Assembly: GCA_016931185.1 (NCBI GenBank)
Contig: JAFGFI010000049.1
Span: 1-32,165, forward strand
Length of the DNA: 32,165 nucleotides
Reading direction: 5' to 3'
From: Anaerolineae bacterium
GTDB taxonomy: Bacteria > Chloroflexota > Anaerolineae > B4-G1 > SLSP01
How positions within the stretch are numbered: position 1 is the stretch's first letter; each line of letters opens with the position of its first letter. Below, one piece after another: positions 8,101 to 18,400 of the stretch. The notes beneath the pieces are model-generated. The model made no database searches. It was not told the origin of the DNA and was given only the letters and a program-made list of their open reading frames with translations. Position numbers and translations under genes: made by a program.

Positions 8101-11100
8101 ACCCTGAGAGGCTGTAGATAACATTAGGTTATCGGAGGGTGGAGAGTATTTAAGTGGCAAGCGTACATAGAAGCGACTTCCAGGACATCGTTCTTCGTCA
8201 TATCCCTCACTCTCGGCCCAGATTTGCCCGTTGTGCGCGAGAATGATACCCCTGGCAATTGCCAGCCCTAACCCTGGTCCTCCTCCCTTAAATTTGGTAC
8301 GCCCTGAAGAGTGAAACTCTAATTCTCCGGTTTGGTAGAATTTCTCAAAGATCAATTCCAAATTTGATGGGTTGATCCCAATTCCGGTGTCCTCGATCAG
8401 GATTTCTATACTACCTTTGAGGGGTGTCTGTTGCGATACTGCTCTTTGGACATCTGCGTCCACTTCATCTAGTTTGCGCCCCTTGATGGTAATATGCCCC
8501 CCATCGGGGGTGTATTTAATCGCATTGATGACTAGTTGATAGAAAACTTTGTACAACAAGTCAGAATCCCCTGTGATCATGGGTAAGTCAGTAATACCTG
8601 AGATGGTCATCGTTAAATGACGGTTATCCAGAACGGAGATAAACCCTACATAGACCCGCTGAATGACCTCATAGAGTGAAACTTCTTCTGTCACCATGCG
8701 TAGGGTTTGAGTATCAATTCGAGTTACGTCCAACATACTATTAATGATTTCGTTGAGGCGATCGGTCCCATTCAAAATCCCCTCAAAAATAGAATGAGAT
8801 TTTGGCTCCACCTTTTTTACATATCCGGCCAGTAATTGCGTGTAGCCTTTGATCACCGTAAGAGGGGTGCGTAGCTCATGCGCAGCGACTTCGATGAAGT
8901 CACTCTTCGTTTTGTCGAGTCGTTCCAGATTGTGATAGGCACGATTGAGTTCTTGTGTCCGTTCTTGTACGCGTTGCTCTAATTGTTCATTAAGGCGGGT
9001 AATCTCCGCATAAAGACGGGCATTTTCTAATGCAATAACAGCCTGTGCAGAAAAGGCCTGAACCCACGTGACGTCGTCCGGACTGAAGGCATGCGGGTCG
9101 CGGCGGGTCATAGAGATCATCCCGATCACGTTATCCTGTGAAATCAAGGGAATACCAAGCCAGGAATGATTTAACGGCAACCAGGGAACTTGTTTCCAAC
9201 CAGGCTCTTGCATCACATTGGGAATGATAAGGGGTTGGCGGGTTTCAACCAGTTGTTGAAAGACATCGCCGTTGCGAATCGGCATCGCCAATTGTTGTGC
9301 TCGTTCCGCATCTGGAAAGCCATAATGCGCAACAGGTTTCAAAATTTGCATGTCTGTAACTACATTTTCTTCTTTCAACATAATCAGACCGCGCTCATAA
9401 GGAACCAGTGTGTTCAACTCTTTTAGAATCAATCCAGGAATTTTGCCTAAATCAAGGCTGCTTGATAATGCGCGCCCTGTTTGTTCCAAAAGTTCGGCCA
9501 GTTGCCTTCGTCTTTGTTCGGCCTGATATAGATGCGCGTTGCGAATAGCGATAGCGATCTGATCCGCCAGACCAGAGAGTAATAATTGATCATCTGAGGA
9601 GAAAGTATTGGGCTGGTCGCTGGCAATTTCAAGCACACCCAGAACCTTCTCTCCCATTTTCAGGGGTAAGACAATTTCCGAGACGATATTGGGGAGTTCT
9701 TCAAATGCCATATAGTCCACCGCGTGTTCAACCCTATCTACCAGACGATATTCACCACGGCGATATGCGCTAGTGATAAGACTATTAGCATGTATGGGAA
9801 TAGTGCGATGTTGAGCCACGAGACGTTGTCCAATCTCCCCGCTGCCAGCGCACAGGAGCAAAGAAGCAGAGGGTGAGGAGTCGGCTATCCATGTCCGATG
9901 GAAATCATCGGGCAACCTGTCCCGGCTGTCCGCAGCCGCGCTGTCCGCAGCCGCGCTGTCCGCAGCCGCGCCAGTCACATCTGCCGGCAACCACACACTG
10001 ACAAAGTAGTAACCGAATTGCGTTTTAATCAAGTCTACAACCTGCGCCAACAACGTGTCTAATCCCAGTATAGAAGTAGCACGTTGGCTGACCTCGCGAC
10101 TTGTTTCCAATTGGAGCGCGCGATGCGATAATGCCGCGTTAGCGGCTTCTAATTCTATAGTGCGTTTGGCAACGCGATCTTCTAATGTATGAGTCCAATC
10201 AGCTAATTGCTTGTTGGCTTCGAACAGGTCCTCGTATAAGCGCGCATTATCAATAGCGGCTGCGGCCTGATTGGCGAAGATCGTCATTAAATCCAAGTCT
10301 GCTTGTGAGAAACGGCCGCTGACTGAGCGGTTATCGGCATAAATCATACCAATCAGGACTGTGTGAGAGAGAAGAGGTACACATAACACCGAGCGCAGGT
10401 TAAGCTCTAATACGCTACTCTGTGTGCCAAAGCGTTCATCGGTCAGGGCATCTTGTAGCAATATCGGCTGCTGTGATTGAGCAACGGAACTTAGGACACT
10501 ATAGCTAATCTTGTCGGATGTTTGCCCCTGCGAGTTACCCTGTGCCAAGTCTTCCAGGTTCATGCCTATAGCAACCCGAAATTCTGGTTTTTGTTCTTCA
10601 TTCATAAGTACCAAGACGCCCCGTTCCGCGCCACTTAACTCAATCACCTGATCCATTACGTAATCGAGCAACGAAGCCGGGTTGTGAGTTTCATTCATCC
10701 GCACACTGATATCAAGTATCCGGCGTAACTGATCTTTGAGTTGCTCAGACTCCGCGCGTTCATCACGTTCTATTTCCACCGCAACGCCATTCGGAAATGG
10801 CGCATCAGTTCTAAAAAATACGTCTTCCTCAATTTCTTGAGTTTTGTGCCGTATTGCCATTTGGCGCGTCCACTCAGTGATAATATCGTGGTTTACCTGC
10901 ACACGGTTCAGATAATTGCGCCGTAATCCCTCATCATTAAGAGTTGCAATACCCTCCATCATTGTGATATGGGCCTGTTGCAAAGCATCCCACGCTTCAG
11001 CCGATAAAAGGCCCTGTTTTCCATTATATCGTACTGATTTTGCTTTGAGAACTTGATAGTGCAACCACCATACTTCTTGAGGGGGGTATTCTACAGTGCC

Positions 11101-14100
11101 TCTGGCTTCTTCCAGGCTAATAATCGCCTCCGCCGTGTACCGCTCCGCCATTTCCCAATTCCCTAGCGCGAGATATACTGTGCCACACCATGCCAATGAA
11201 GTACATAGGAAGGTTAAAAGGCGCATCTCTTGCTGCATTTCACATGCAGTTTCAAAAAATTCATAGGCCGTCGTGACATCACCCTGGGCAAATTTGACCC
11301 GCCCCAGTTGATACCAATATACGGATTCCATGCTGCGATCCCCAATAGCCTGCGCGAGTACGCGCCCTTCTTCAAAGACTTGCTCTGCTTGCGTATAGGC
11401 TTCCAGCCCTAGGTAGACCCGTCCCAGAGTTTCCAGGTGATAAGCAAGATTTGCGCGTCCTTCCAATTCGCGCACAATATTGACCGCGGATTCGATGTAC
11501 TCGCGCGCGCGATCATACAATCCCAGCGCCCAATAGGTTAGGGCCAGATTATTATAGCTCCTGGACATCCGGTGTTGATCGCTCATCACCTGGGCCAGCG
11601 CTAAAGATTGTTCGTAATATTCGCGTTCCTGGGCATAATCCCCGGCCTGGTTGCCCAACTCATTGAGAATATCGGCTTCACCTTGCTGATTGCCCAGAGC
11701 GCGGAATAATTTTTGCGCAGATTTGAGGTGTTCCTGCGCCTCTTCCCCCTTCCCTGACATGCGCGCGATGACACCTAGATGCCATAAATTGTGAGCTTCA
11801 CTGTTGCGGTCAGAGAGTTCACGGCAGATATAGAGCGCCAATGTATGACATGCGTAAGCCTGGTCTAACTCTCCTAAACGGAAATGGGCTTCTCCTAATA
11901 CGTCTAGACTATCGGCCTCCAGTTTACGGTCTCCAACTTGACGTGCTAATTCCAGAGCGGAGTTTGCAGATTCCCGCGCACTTAGATGATTGCCCAATCG
12001 ATTTGCTAACTCCACCTGGTGTGTTACGACCTCAATCTGGCGAGGGACATCGTCCATCCGGGTCGCGATGCGTGCCATTTCTTCCAGGTCTGCCTGTTGT
12101 GCTTGCCATTTGCCTAGAGTACGATAGGTTTCCTCACGTCCCCAGAGAATCGCATAAACGTTTTCTGGGGGAACCTGTACCTGACCCTCGTGAACAAAAC
12201 TTAATGCTTTGGTGTAATGTTGGACAGCGGTTTCATGCGCGTAAGAATGACGGGCTTTGTCACCAGCGACTTTTGCATACCGCAACGCGCGTTTGAATTG
12301 TCCCGCCTGTTCAAAATGCCATGCCAGTAATTCAAGAATATCTTTTTCTGGATAACGCGCGCGCAACGCCTCGCCAATGCGGGCATGGCGTGCGGCACGT
12401 TCTTCTGCTGTGAGTGTATGGTAGAGCGCCAGGCGGATCTGATTGTTACTAAACCGGTACTCCAACGCCCCATCATGTTCTGTAATAGCCAGGACATGAC
12501 GCTGAGTAGCTGTAGAAATCGCATTAAACAGATCTTCATCGTGAACGTCTAATATGTCCGAAAGCAAGTCTATATCTATCCACTGTCCTGCAACCGCGGC
12601 CCACTGCATAAAATGCAGGCTTTCTGGATCCAGGCGTGCCAGACGGCGCTTGACAGCTTCCTGTATGCTGTCGGGCATTTTGGAAAGCATAATACTTTCA
12701 ACCTGTAAAGCCTCCGCACTATTTGAGTATGGCGCGTCGTAGTAGAGCAGATCCTCTTCCAGCAAGGTTTGTATCAAACTTTCGATAAACCGTGGGTTTC
12801 CACCTGTCTCATTCATTAACCAGGATAGTAGAGGCTCTGGTTGATGTGGGGTTTCTTCCTCCCGCAGAGGTTGTTTCCGTGGAGGTCTTCCGTGTGGAGA
12901 TAGACCGCCGAGCATAGATTGCACCAGACTGGCGACTGCATCTTGCTCTAATAAGGGTAGATGTAAGATTTCATAGGGAAATTTTACCGAATTAGGAGCT
13001 ATTTCTGCTTGGTGTGGCGCGCGCAGGACCTGGTCGGGTTTAAAGGTCTCACGGCGGAGGTAACCATCCGGGGATTGAATCACCCGCGCTTGTTGCAACA
13101 GAGGCGTGAGTGGATGTACCCCATTCACCTCGGCATTACGATAAACACCTATCAATAACAGGGAACTTTGTAGTACATGTTGCCCCAGTACGTCAAGTAA
13201 TTCTATCGTTTCTGCGTCAGCGTATTGTAGATCTTCCAGGATGAGAATTAAGGGTTGGTCGAATGTTACCAGCCCTTCCGCTATGGTAGCCAATAAATCG
13301 GCTTTTGTGGGAACTACCATCTGTGTATTAGATTCAATTTCTGTAAGCGATTCTATTCCCGCTATGCCTGTGAGTTCCGGCATTAAAAGTACAAGCGCGG
13401 AAACATAATGTCTGAGTTGCTGCTGGTGCAGGGGATCAATACATTGCGTGATTGTTTGGGCAATACATTGAGGCACAAGCTGTTTAAAGATAGTTACCCA
13501 GGGACGGTATGGGGAACGAGCGTACTCATCACATAGCCCTTCACAGACCAGTACACGTTGCATCTGTGCCTGCAACCGTAATTCCCGTACCAGACGGGAT
13601 TTTCCTACCCCCGCTGCCCCCGTAATGAAAACCAATCTTCCTTGTTTCTGTAAAGCATGCATGAGCAATCCCTGCAGCCGTGTAATTTCAAATTCGCGTC
13701 CGATGAAAGTTCCACTTTGGATGTAGCTCTGTTGTATCGCCCGGGTTTCGAGCGGATAGGTTGAACCAGAGAGCACATTCAAAGCTTGAATGACTTCATT
13801 GGCGTCGTTATACCGATCGGCAGGGGATGGCGACATCAATTTATAGATAAGTGCCAGGAACGCCTCCGGCACATTGAGGACCGGTTTACCATTTTCGAAT
13901 TGTGCATCATTCGGCAAGGGGACGGGCGTGATGGCGGTCATTTGTGTTTCTCTAGCAAAACGCAAAGACTCAGGTGGTAGTTGTCCCATGACTATTTCAT
14001 AGAGGGATACACCAAGAGAGTACAGGTCAGCACGATGGTCAACAGAATCACCGCTAATTAACTCTGGAGCGATGTACTCCAGAGTCCCACGCACGCTCAG

Positions 14101-14637
14101 TTGCCCGGCACTTTGCGGTTGCCCAATCAGTCCAAAATCTATGAGTTTTACTTGCCCCTCTAATGTCACTTCTGAAGGATGCACTATCCTTGAAGAGTGC
14201 ATAATTCGCACATTAGCAGGTTTCACATCGTAGTGAATTAAATAGTGTGAGTGGATGTAATGTAGTCCCCTGCATACTTCGACGACGATTTTGTAAAGCC
14301 ACCGGATATCATTCGGATCTTTTGCCGCCTGGCGCCGGGCCAGTGTCGCCCAATCTTCACCCGCGATATGCTCCATAGTGAAGAAGTAGGCCTGGGAATC
14401 GGTCACACCACCAAAATCGTAGACCTCTATCAAGTTGGGATGGTGTAATTGTGACAGGGCTGCAAACTCGTGCTTAAATTGGGTCAGGTTGCGTTCTTCC
14501 AAAAGATCGACATTGATCATCTTAAGGGCTATGACTTGATTGTCTCGCAGCGTATCTTGCACCAGATAAACTGTGCCCATTCCGCCCTCGGCGAGCTTTT
14601 GCAGAACCCTGTAGCGATTATTGATGACAGATACCAT
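8095..14637 (-). CDS. Giant dual kinase: Ser/Thr kinase - AAA/STAND ATPase - TPR - GAF x3 - histidine kinase
   Basis: 2180 residues, without a signal peptide or membrane segment, so cytoplasmic. Residues 9-285 are a Hanks-type Ser/Thr kinase: Gly loop EGGMGTVYL (17-25), Lys39, catalytic HYDVKPAN (Asp137), DFG (167-169), APE (190-192). The usual HRD Arg is Tyr here. Residues 311-800 hold a GREFE-type ATPase with Walker A GAAGVGKS (340-347) and Walker B LILILEDLQ near 460. TPR-like helical pairs span about 815-1190, and three GAF domains lie at roughly 1300-1465, 1500-1665 and 1680-1850, joined by coiled coils (RVAKRTIELEAAN, RVQERTQELNRAY). HisKA has phospho-acceptor His in AAHELRTPL near 1919, and HATPase_c has DTGIGI and GLGLAIARG near 2080-2140. 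The architecture resembles cyanobacterial HstK-type double kinases. GAF2 contains a (AAADS)3 insertion encoded by a 15-bp tandem repeat. The ribosome site is weak. No response regulator is adjacent. Confidence 0.93.
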   Translation of the reverse strand: MVSVINNRYRVLQKLAEGGMGTVYLVQDTLRDNQVIALKMINVDLLEERNLTQFKHEFAALSQLHHPNLIEVYDFGGVTDSQAYFFTMEHIAGEDWATLARRQAAKDPNDIRWLYKIVVEVCRGLHYIHSHYLIHYDVKPANVRIMHSSRIVHPSEVTLEGQVKLIDFGLIGQPQSAGQLSVRGTLEYIAPELISGDSVDHRADLYSLGVSLYEIVMGQLPPESLRFARETQMTAITPVPLPNDAQFENGKPVLNVPEAFLALIYKLMSPSPADRYNDANEVIQALNVLSGSTYPLETRAIQQSYIQSGTFIGREFEITRLQGLLMHALQKQGRLVFITGAAGVGKSRLVRELRLQAQMQRVLVCEGLCDEYARSPYRPWVTIFKQLVPQCIAQTITQCIDPLHQQQLRHYVSALVLLMPELTGIAGIESLTEIESNTQMVVPTKADLLATIAEGLVTFDQPLILILEDLQYADAETIELLDVLGQHVLQSSLLLIGVYRNAEVNGVHPLTPLLQQARVIQSPDGYLRRETFKPDQVLRAPHQAEIAPNSVKFPYEILHLPLLEQDAVASLVQSMLGGLSPHGRPPRKQPLREEETPHQPEPLLSWLMNETGGNPRFIESLIQTLLEEDLLYYDAPYSNSAEALQVESIMLSKMPDSIQEAVKRRLARLDPESLHFMQWAAVAGQWIDIDLLSDILDVHDEDLFNAISTATQRHVLAITEHDGALEYRFSNNQIRLALYHTLTAEERAARHARIGEALRARYPEKDILELLAWHFEQAGQFKRALRYAKVAGDKARHSYAHETAVQHYTKALSFVHEGQVQVPPENVYAILWGREETYRTLGKWQAQQADLEEMARIATRMDDVPRQIEVVTHQVELANRLGNHLSARESANSALELARQVGDRKLEADSLDVLGEAHFRLGELDQAYACHTLALYICRELSDRNSEAHNLWHLGVIARMSGKGEEAQEHLKSAQKLFRALGNQQGEADILNELGNQAGDYAQEREYYEQSLALAQVMSDQHRMSRSYNNLALTYWALGLYDRAREYIESAVNIVRELEGRANLAYHLETLGRVYLGLEAYTQAEQVFEEGRVLAQAIGDRSMESVYWYQLGRVKFAQGDVTTAYEFFETACEMQQEMRLLTFLCTSLAWCGTVYLALGNWEMAERYTAEAIISLEEARGTVEYPPQEVWWLHYQVLKAKSVRYNGKQGLLSAEAWDALQQAHITMMEGIATLNDEGLRRNYLNRVQVNHDIITEWTRQMAIRHKTQEIEEDVFFRTDAPFPNGVAVEIERDERAESEQLKDQLRRILDISVRMNETHNPASLLDYVMDQVIELSGAERGVLVLMNEEQKPEFRVAIGMNLEDLAQGNSQGQTSDKISYSVLSSVAQSQQPILLQDALTDERFGTQSSVLELNLRSVLCVPLLSHTVLIGMIYADNRSVSGRFSQADLDLMTIFANQAAAAIDNARLYEDLFEANKQLADWTHTLEDRVAKRTIELEAANAALSHRALQLETSREVSQRATSILGLDTLLAQVVDLIKTQFGYYFVSVWLPADVTGAAADSAAADSAAADSRDRLPDDFHRTWIADSSPSASLLLCAGSGEIGQRLVAQHRTIPIHANSLITSAYRRGEYRLVDRVEHAVDYMAFEELPNIVSEIVLPLKMGEKVLGVLEIASDQPNTFSSDDQLLLSGLADQIAIAIRNAHLYQAEQRRRQLAELLEQTGRALSSSLDLGKIPGLILKELNTLVPYERGLIMLKEENVVTDMQILKPVAHYGFPDAERAQQLAMPIRNGDVFQQLVETRQPLIIPNVMQEPGWKQVPWLPLNHSWLGIPLISQDNVIGMISMTRRDPHAFSPDDVTWVQAFSAQAVIALENARLYAEITRLNEQLEQRVQERTQELNRAYHNLERLDKTKSDFIEVAAHELRTPLTVIKGYTQLLAGYVKKVEPKSHSIFEGILNGTDRLNEIINSMLDVTRIDTQTLRMVTEEVSLYEVIQRVYVGFISVLDNRHLTMTISGITDLPMITGDSDLLYKVFYQLVINAIKYTPDGGHITIKGRKLDEVDADVQRAVSQQTPLKGSIEILIEDTGIGINPSNLELIFEKFYQTGELEFHSSGRTKFKGGGPGLGLAIARGIILAHNGQIWAESEGYDEERCPGSRFYVRLPLKYSPPSDNLMLSTASQGL
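9926..9970. repeat. 15-bp tandem repeat, three perfect copies, inside GAF2
   Basis: CTGTCCGCAGCCGCG is repeated at 9926-9940, 9941-9955 and 9956-9970. On the coding strand it adds the pentapeptide AAADS per copy within a loop of the second GAF domain of the giant kinase. It is GC-rich compared with its surroundings and stays in frame for any copy number. Confidence 0.9.
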
Positions 14638-14664
14638 TTAGAGAGTTTTTTCCTGTTTTGAACA

Positions 14665-14810
14665 TAACTCAAGTTGCTACTAGACAGCGTTAAGAGTTTT
14701 AGACACGGATTCCCCCGGACTTCACGGATAAAAACAAAGAAAAATCCATGTTATCTGCGTTCATCCGTGCCCTATAATGATTTTGATATATTAAGTAGCA
14801 ACTTAAGTTA
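14665..14810. repeat. Inverted-repeat element A (AAGTTGCTAC family)
   Basis: A 146-bp non-coding element bounded by TAACTCAAGTTGCTACT (14665-14681) and AGTAGCAACTTAAGTTA (14794-14810), inverted with 16 of 17 matches. ATAACTCAAG at 14664-14673 recurs in direct orientation just outside the right end (14813-14822). Its core contains a second imperfect inverted pair (ACACGGAT near 14702 with ATCCGTGC near 14763). It lies upstream of the giant kinase gene and downstream of the small gene at 14861. Confidence 0.65.
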
Positions 14811-14860
14811 CTATAACTCAAGAATCTATCAGATTTGTAAAAAAAATATAAAAACCGGCT

Positions 14861-15085
14861 TTATTCTCGCGACATCTCTTTACCCGGCACGAGCCTCTTA
14901 AAGAAATAAACAAAATCTCCCTCAGTGTCCGGCACTACTGAAACAAGTTCCCATCCTCTATCTTCCAGGTGGCTGAATGCGACTTGAAAACTAAGATGTG
15001 CATCTATTTTATCTTCAAATACACCTGCGGCCCCCAAAAAGGTAACGACGTTCTTCCGTAGTTTGCAATGCTCCCATTTTTGCAT
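14861..15085 (-). CDS. Small DUF4177-like protein
   Basis: 74 residues. It begins MQKWEHCKLR and contains HLEDRGWELVSVVPD and FVYFFKRLVP, the pattern of the short DUF4177-type proteins (a W-E-(Y/H) start, a GWELVS core, and a YFFKR strand end), whose function is unknown. There is no signal peptide. The start codon has an AAGGAG ribosome site with an appropriate spacer, which supports real translation. The gene sits alone between elements A and B, whose termini are related, so it may have been carried or isolated by them. Family assignment rests only on this motif pattern. Confidence 0.7.
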   Translation of the reverse strand: MQKWEHCKLRKNVVTFLGAAGVFEDKIDAHLSFQVAFSHLEDRGWELVSVVPDTEGDFVYFFKRLVPGKEMSRE

Positions 15086-15112
15086 AATCCATCTCCTTGC
15101 GAACAGAAAAAA

Positions 15113-15276
15113 TAGCTAACCTAAGTTGCTACCTATCACATGAATTTCTCCTTTTCGCCCCGTAGGGGCGAAAAGGAGAAGAGAAAAGATTGTTTTTTCG
15201 CGCGCGGCAAGAGCCGCGCGCGAAAAAAACACCCTTTTCTCTTCCGCTACCACAAGGTAGCAACTCGCGTTAGCTA
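15113..15276. mobile_element. Inverted-repeat element B with nested hairpins (AAGTTGCTAC family)
   Basis: 164 bp. The left end 15113-15134 and right end 15255-15276 are inverted repeats (19 of 22 matches) that share AGTTGCTAC with element A. TAGCTAA occurs in direct orientation at both borders (15113-15119, 15271-15277) and may be a target duplication or part of the terminus, because TAGCTA is itself palindromic. Inside are a perfect 16-bp stem with a 3-nt loop (15146-15180) and a second hairpin (15193-15228) with TTTTTTCGCGCGCGGC paired to its complement around AAGA. The second hairpin is enclosed by an outer GAAGAGAAAAG/CTTTTCTCTTC stem. It has no coding capacity and is probably a MITE. Confidence 0.7.
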
Positions 15277-15277
15277 A

Positions 15278-15331
15278 TAGCGCACCATTCAGAAATAGCG
15301 CACCATTTCCGAATGGCACACCATTTCCAAA
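15278..15331. repeat. 18-bp tandem repeat, three imperfect copies
   Basis: TAGCGCACCATTCAGAAA (15278-15295), TAGCGCACCATTTCCGAA (15296-15313) and TGGCACACCATTTCCAAA (15314-15331) follow each other directly after element B. It is non-coding. Confidence 0.8.
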
Positions 15332-15448
15332 TGACGATATCTATTTCCTACCTGGAATTAAAGCGTATTCCTGTTACATGTCAAAGTGTTGGGAGAGATC
15401 GATGGTTTGCACGGACATCTGCATCCACAGGAACTTGGTTTCTTCCAA
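15332..15448. other. Spacer downstream of the CotH operon
   Basis: No gene or clear terminator hairpin is visible. CTGCATCCAC at 15419-15428 resembles the dispersed 15-bp unit but is a single diverged copy. Confidence 0.4.
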
Positions 15449-18400
15449 CTACTTTCGTGTGGTTAACGGAAGATAAATTCTGTAAAATTCGAAGAATTCA
15501 TACGCGCCACGGTCCACACCTTCTCCTTTTGGCCGTGGGACCCCCTGTACATCCAGGAGTGGCGCACCGACGGGAGAACCGGAATCAATCGCAGGTGAAC
15601 CTTCTCGCAAACGGTAATTGTGCATACTGGGGTCACGAAATAAGGGATCCCTATCCAGATTATCGGTACCGGGCCAACCACCCCCAACAATAGATGTACT
15701 CATCTGTAAGCTTGAACCATCCCGGACGGCCACATCTGTGTTATTGCGCCAGATAATCGTATTGGTGACTATGGCAGTAGCTCCCCCCATACCCGCGTGC
15801 ATTTCATATAATCCTAGCCCGTGACGATTGTTAACCAATGTATTATTGATCAAACGGGAGGTGGTACCATCTTTGAGCGCGATCCCAAAACCGGTACGAT
15901 CTGGATCATCCGGATTGCCCCAACATTCGTAAACGAGATTATTTACCAGTGTTGTAGACGCAGGTTCACCTATTGAAATGCCCTTGTCGCCGCAATGATG
16001 GACGACATTGCGCTCCAAGATGGCCGAGGAATGGTTGAGGTCAAGGCAATCGTCGGTAATATTGTAGATATGGTTATCAAGTAACACGGCCGGTGTGATC
16101 ATTGAACTTAACTCTATTCCCTCCGGCGGTGACGGATTCCAGCTCGGATCATAGGTGGTGTCGTGAATTTGATTGTCTTGAATGTAAGCATACCCCCCGG
16201 TGGCATGTATGATATCACTGCCAATGTCGTAAAATTCATTGCGCAATAGAATGAGGCCAGACTCATAATTGGCGATGATGGCATTGCTGTGCCAGATATG
16301 ACGGAAGACGCTGTCCGCAATGGTGATGTCCGATGCATAAGCCGTAACGCCGTGGGTGCGTGGACTTTCCAGGACTTCGCGGACATACTCAATGACGGCA
16401 TGGCCGATGTAATTATCAGCGCGACTGCCATAGAGCAAAATCCCCCCCCAATACGTTTCATCTTGCTCGACCGCAGGCATCCGCGATGTCTGCATCCGCG
16501 TGAAGGTGACAGGCTGCGCGAGGGTCCCTTCTACTAACAACCGCGCGTCATCTTCCACACGCATCATCCGGCCTGGTTCAAATGCCAACGTTGCCCCCGG
16601 TTCGATGTTCAATGTAATTGCGCCGGAGAGTTGGATATCCTCGCGGATACTGTAGGGCAAGCGGCTTCCGGGAAGCGTAGTGTCTTCATAAAGTGTACCG
16701 CCGTGGAAAGTGTCGCGGAAAACAGTGAGAGTTTGCGTATCACGCCCATCGGAGACCACAAAGACATTATCCCGTGTCCACAGTGAAGTCGTATAGCTCC
16801 AGCTTACTGGCGTCAGATAGACTACACCGGCATCACTACCGTTGATGGTGACATCGCGCAACGGTGAACACGTGCCCGCCAACGTAATAGTATCTTCTGT
16901 AGTAATAATATCCTTTCCATTATATGTTGTAATTGCCAGTACATCACCTGGAATTTCATATTGCCATAAATAATCAATACGGTCAGCCACAAAATCTTTG
17001 ATCTCTTGCCTATCCCCCGTGCTGATGACGTCCGGCAGCGCGTCAATACGAGGATAGATGGCCTCAACTGCGAATGGGCCATCCAGGATTTCCGCAATAC
17101 TCTGATAATACCAACGTGTAAATCGGGTGTGGTGTAAAATACGGTTGACGATCTCTTTGGCATACCAGTCAGGTTCCCAGATAGTATGATCGGCATACAT
17201 AAATAAGGTGTCATGATCCCAAGAAATGAGAATAAACCGGTCATCGGTCCCCCGATGGTAGAGATAGTAGTCGTCGCCAGGACCAAGCCACAGCGCTCCC
17301 TCGTGATTGTCTATAACTGCCTGCATAGCAAGCCACTTGAGCCATTGGCGCATATCGGCCACTGCTTCAGCTTCGGCGACAAAATCTTCATCTGAGGCAT
17401 AGGTCAGAGCGTAAGTCAGAGAGATGATATCACTGAAGTCGTCAGCATCCAGGTTTGTTTGCTTTTCATAATAAAGCCGGTAGGCCTCGGCGCTTTCACC
17501 CTGGTAGCTCAAGTCGGCATGCTCAATCCCCCGGTAAAGATTGCCATCGTCATCATCCCCAAAGTGATTTTTGAGAAAATCACGGTCAATCTGTTCCACA
17601 TCTAAGTAATCTCCCTGAAGTTGCCCATTGATGGCAAAAGTAACGAAGCGAGTATCTGGGGCGGGTAATCCCGCGCGTTGGAATAGATCGTGACTGATAG
17701 CCTCGCGCTCCATATTATCGCTGATCAGATTGATACGCTCGCGGCTTTCAAATTCCTGCGCATCACGGAATTTGATACGGTAGGGGCGTGGATACACGCT
17801 GCGGGAGCTTTCTCCTCGATAACGCAACCCGACATTGTAGAAGGCTTGAGGCGGATCGTTATACACAAAAGTTGCATCCAATAATTTATTGGAGAATAAG
17901 TTTCTATTTTCCAATTCGGTGCGATTCTGATCGGTAAGTAGGATATGGTAAAGGGGTAATGTCCCCTCAATTGTAGGAGTTCCCATCAACGGGGTGTCTT
18001 CAATCCACGCCAGGTAGCTTATCGTGACGGGGTTACCGGTTTCCTCAGAAATACTCCCCGGCGCGCCGTCCGGCACGCTGCGCGTTGCGCCTTCGTCATC
18101 TGTTGCTGTGATATAGAATTCAACATAGACACCTTCACCCGGCTGGAAAAAAAGTGTACCGGATAAACTTCGAGGTGGAATGTAGACACTATAGGTAGCA
18201 TTTGTGGTTGCCGTTCGCTCCATCGGTAACGTATGATATTCTGGCTCGCCTTGCACACGGTAGTGAAGAGTAGCAGAGACAACCGTTTGATTGTCATAAA
18301 TCTGTGCTGTAACAGCAATGGGATCAATGGCGCGCGGAATAATGGGGTTGTGGATGGCATCCGTGATGCACGGCGGGAGATTGCCCTCTTGATAAACACT

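Noticed and set aside
15116..15319. 67-residue minus-strand open frame
   Set aside because: It lies in element B hairpins and the 18-bp tandem repeat and has low-complexity composition.
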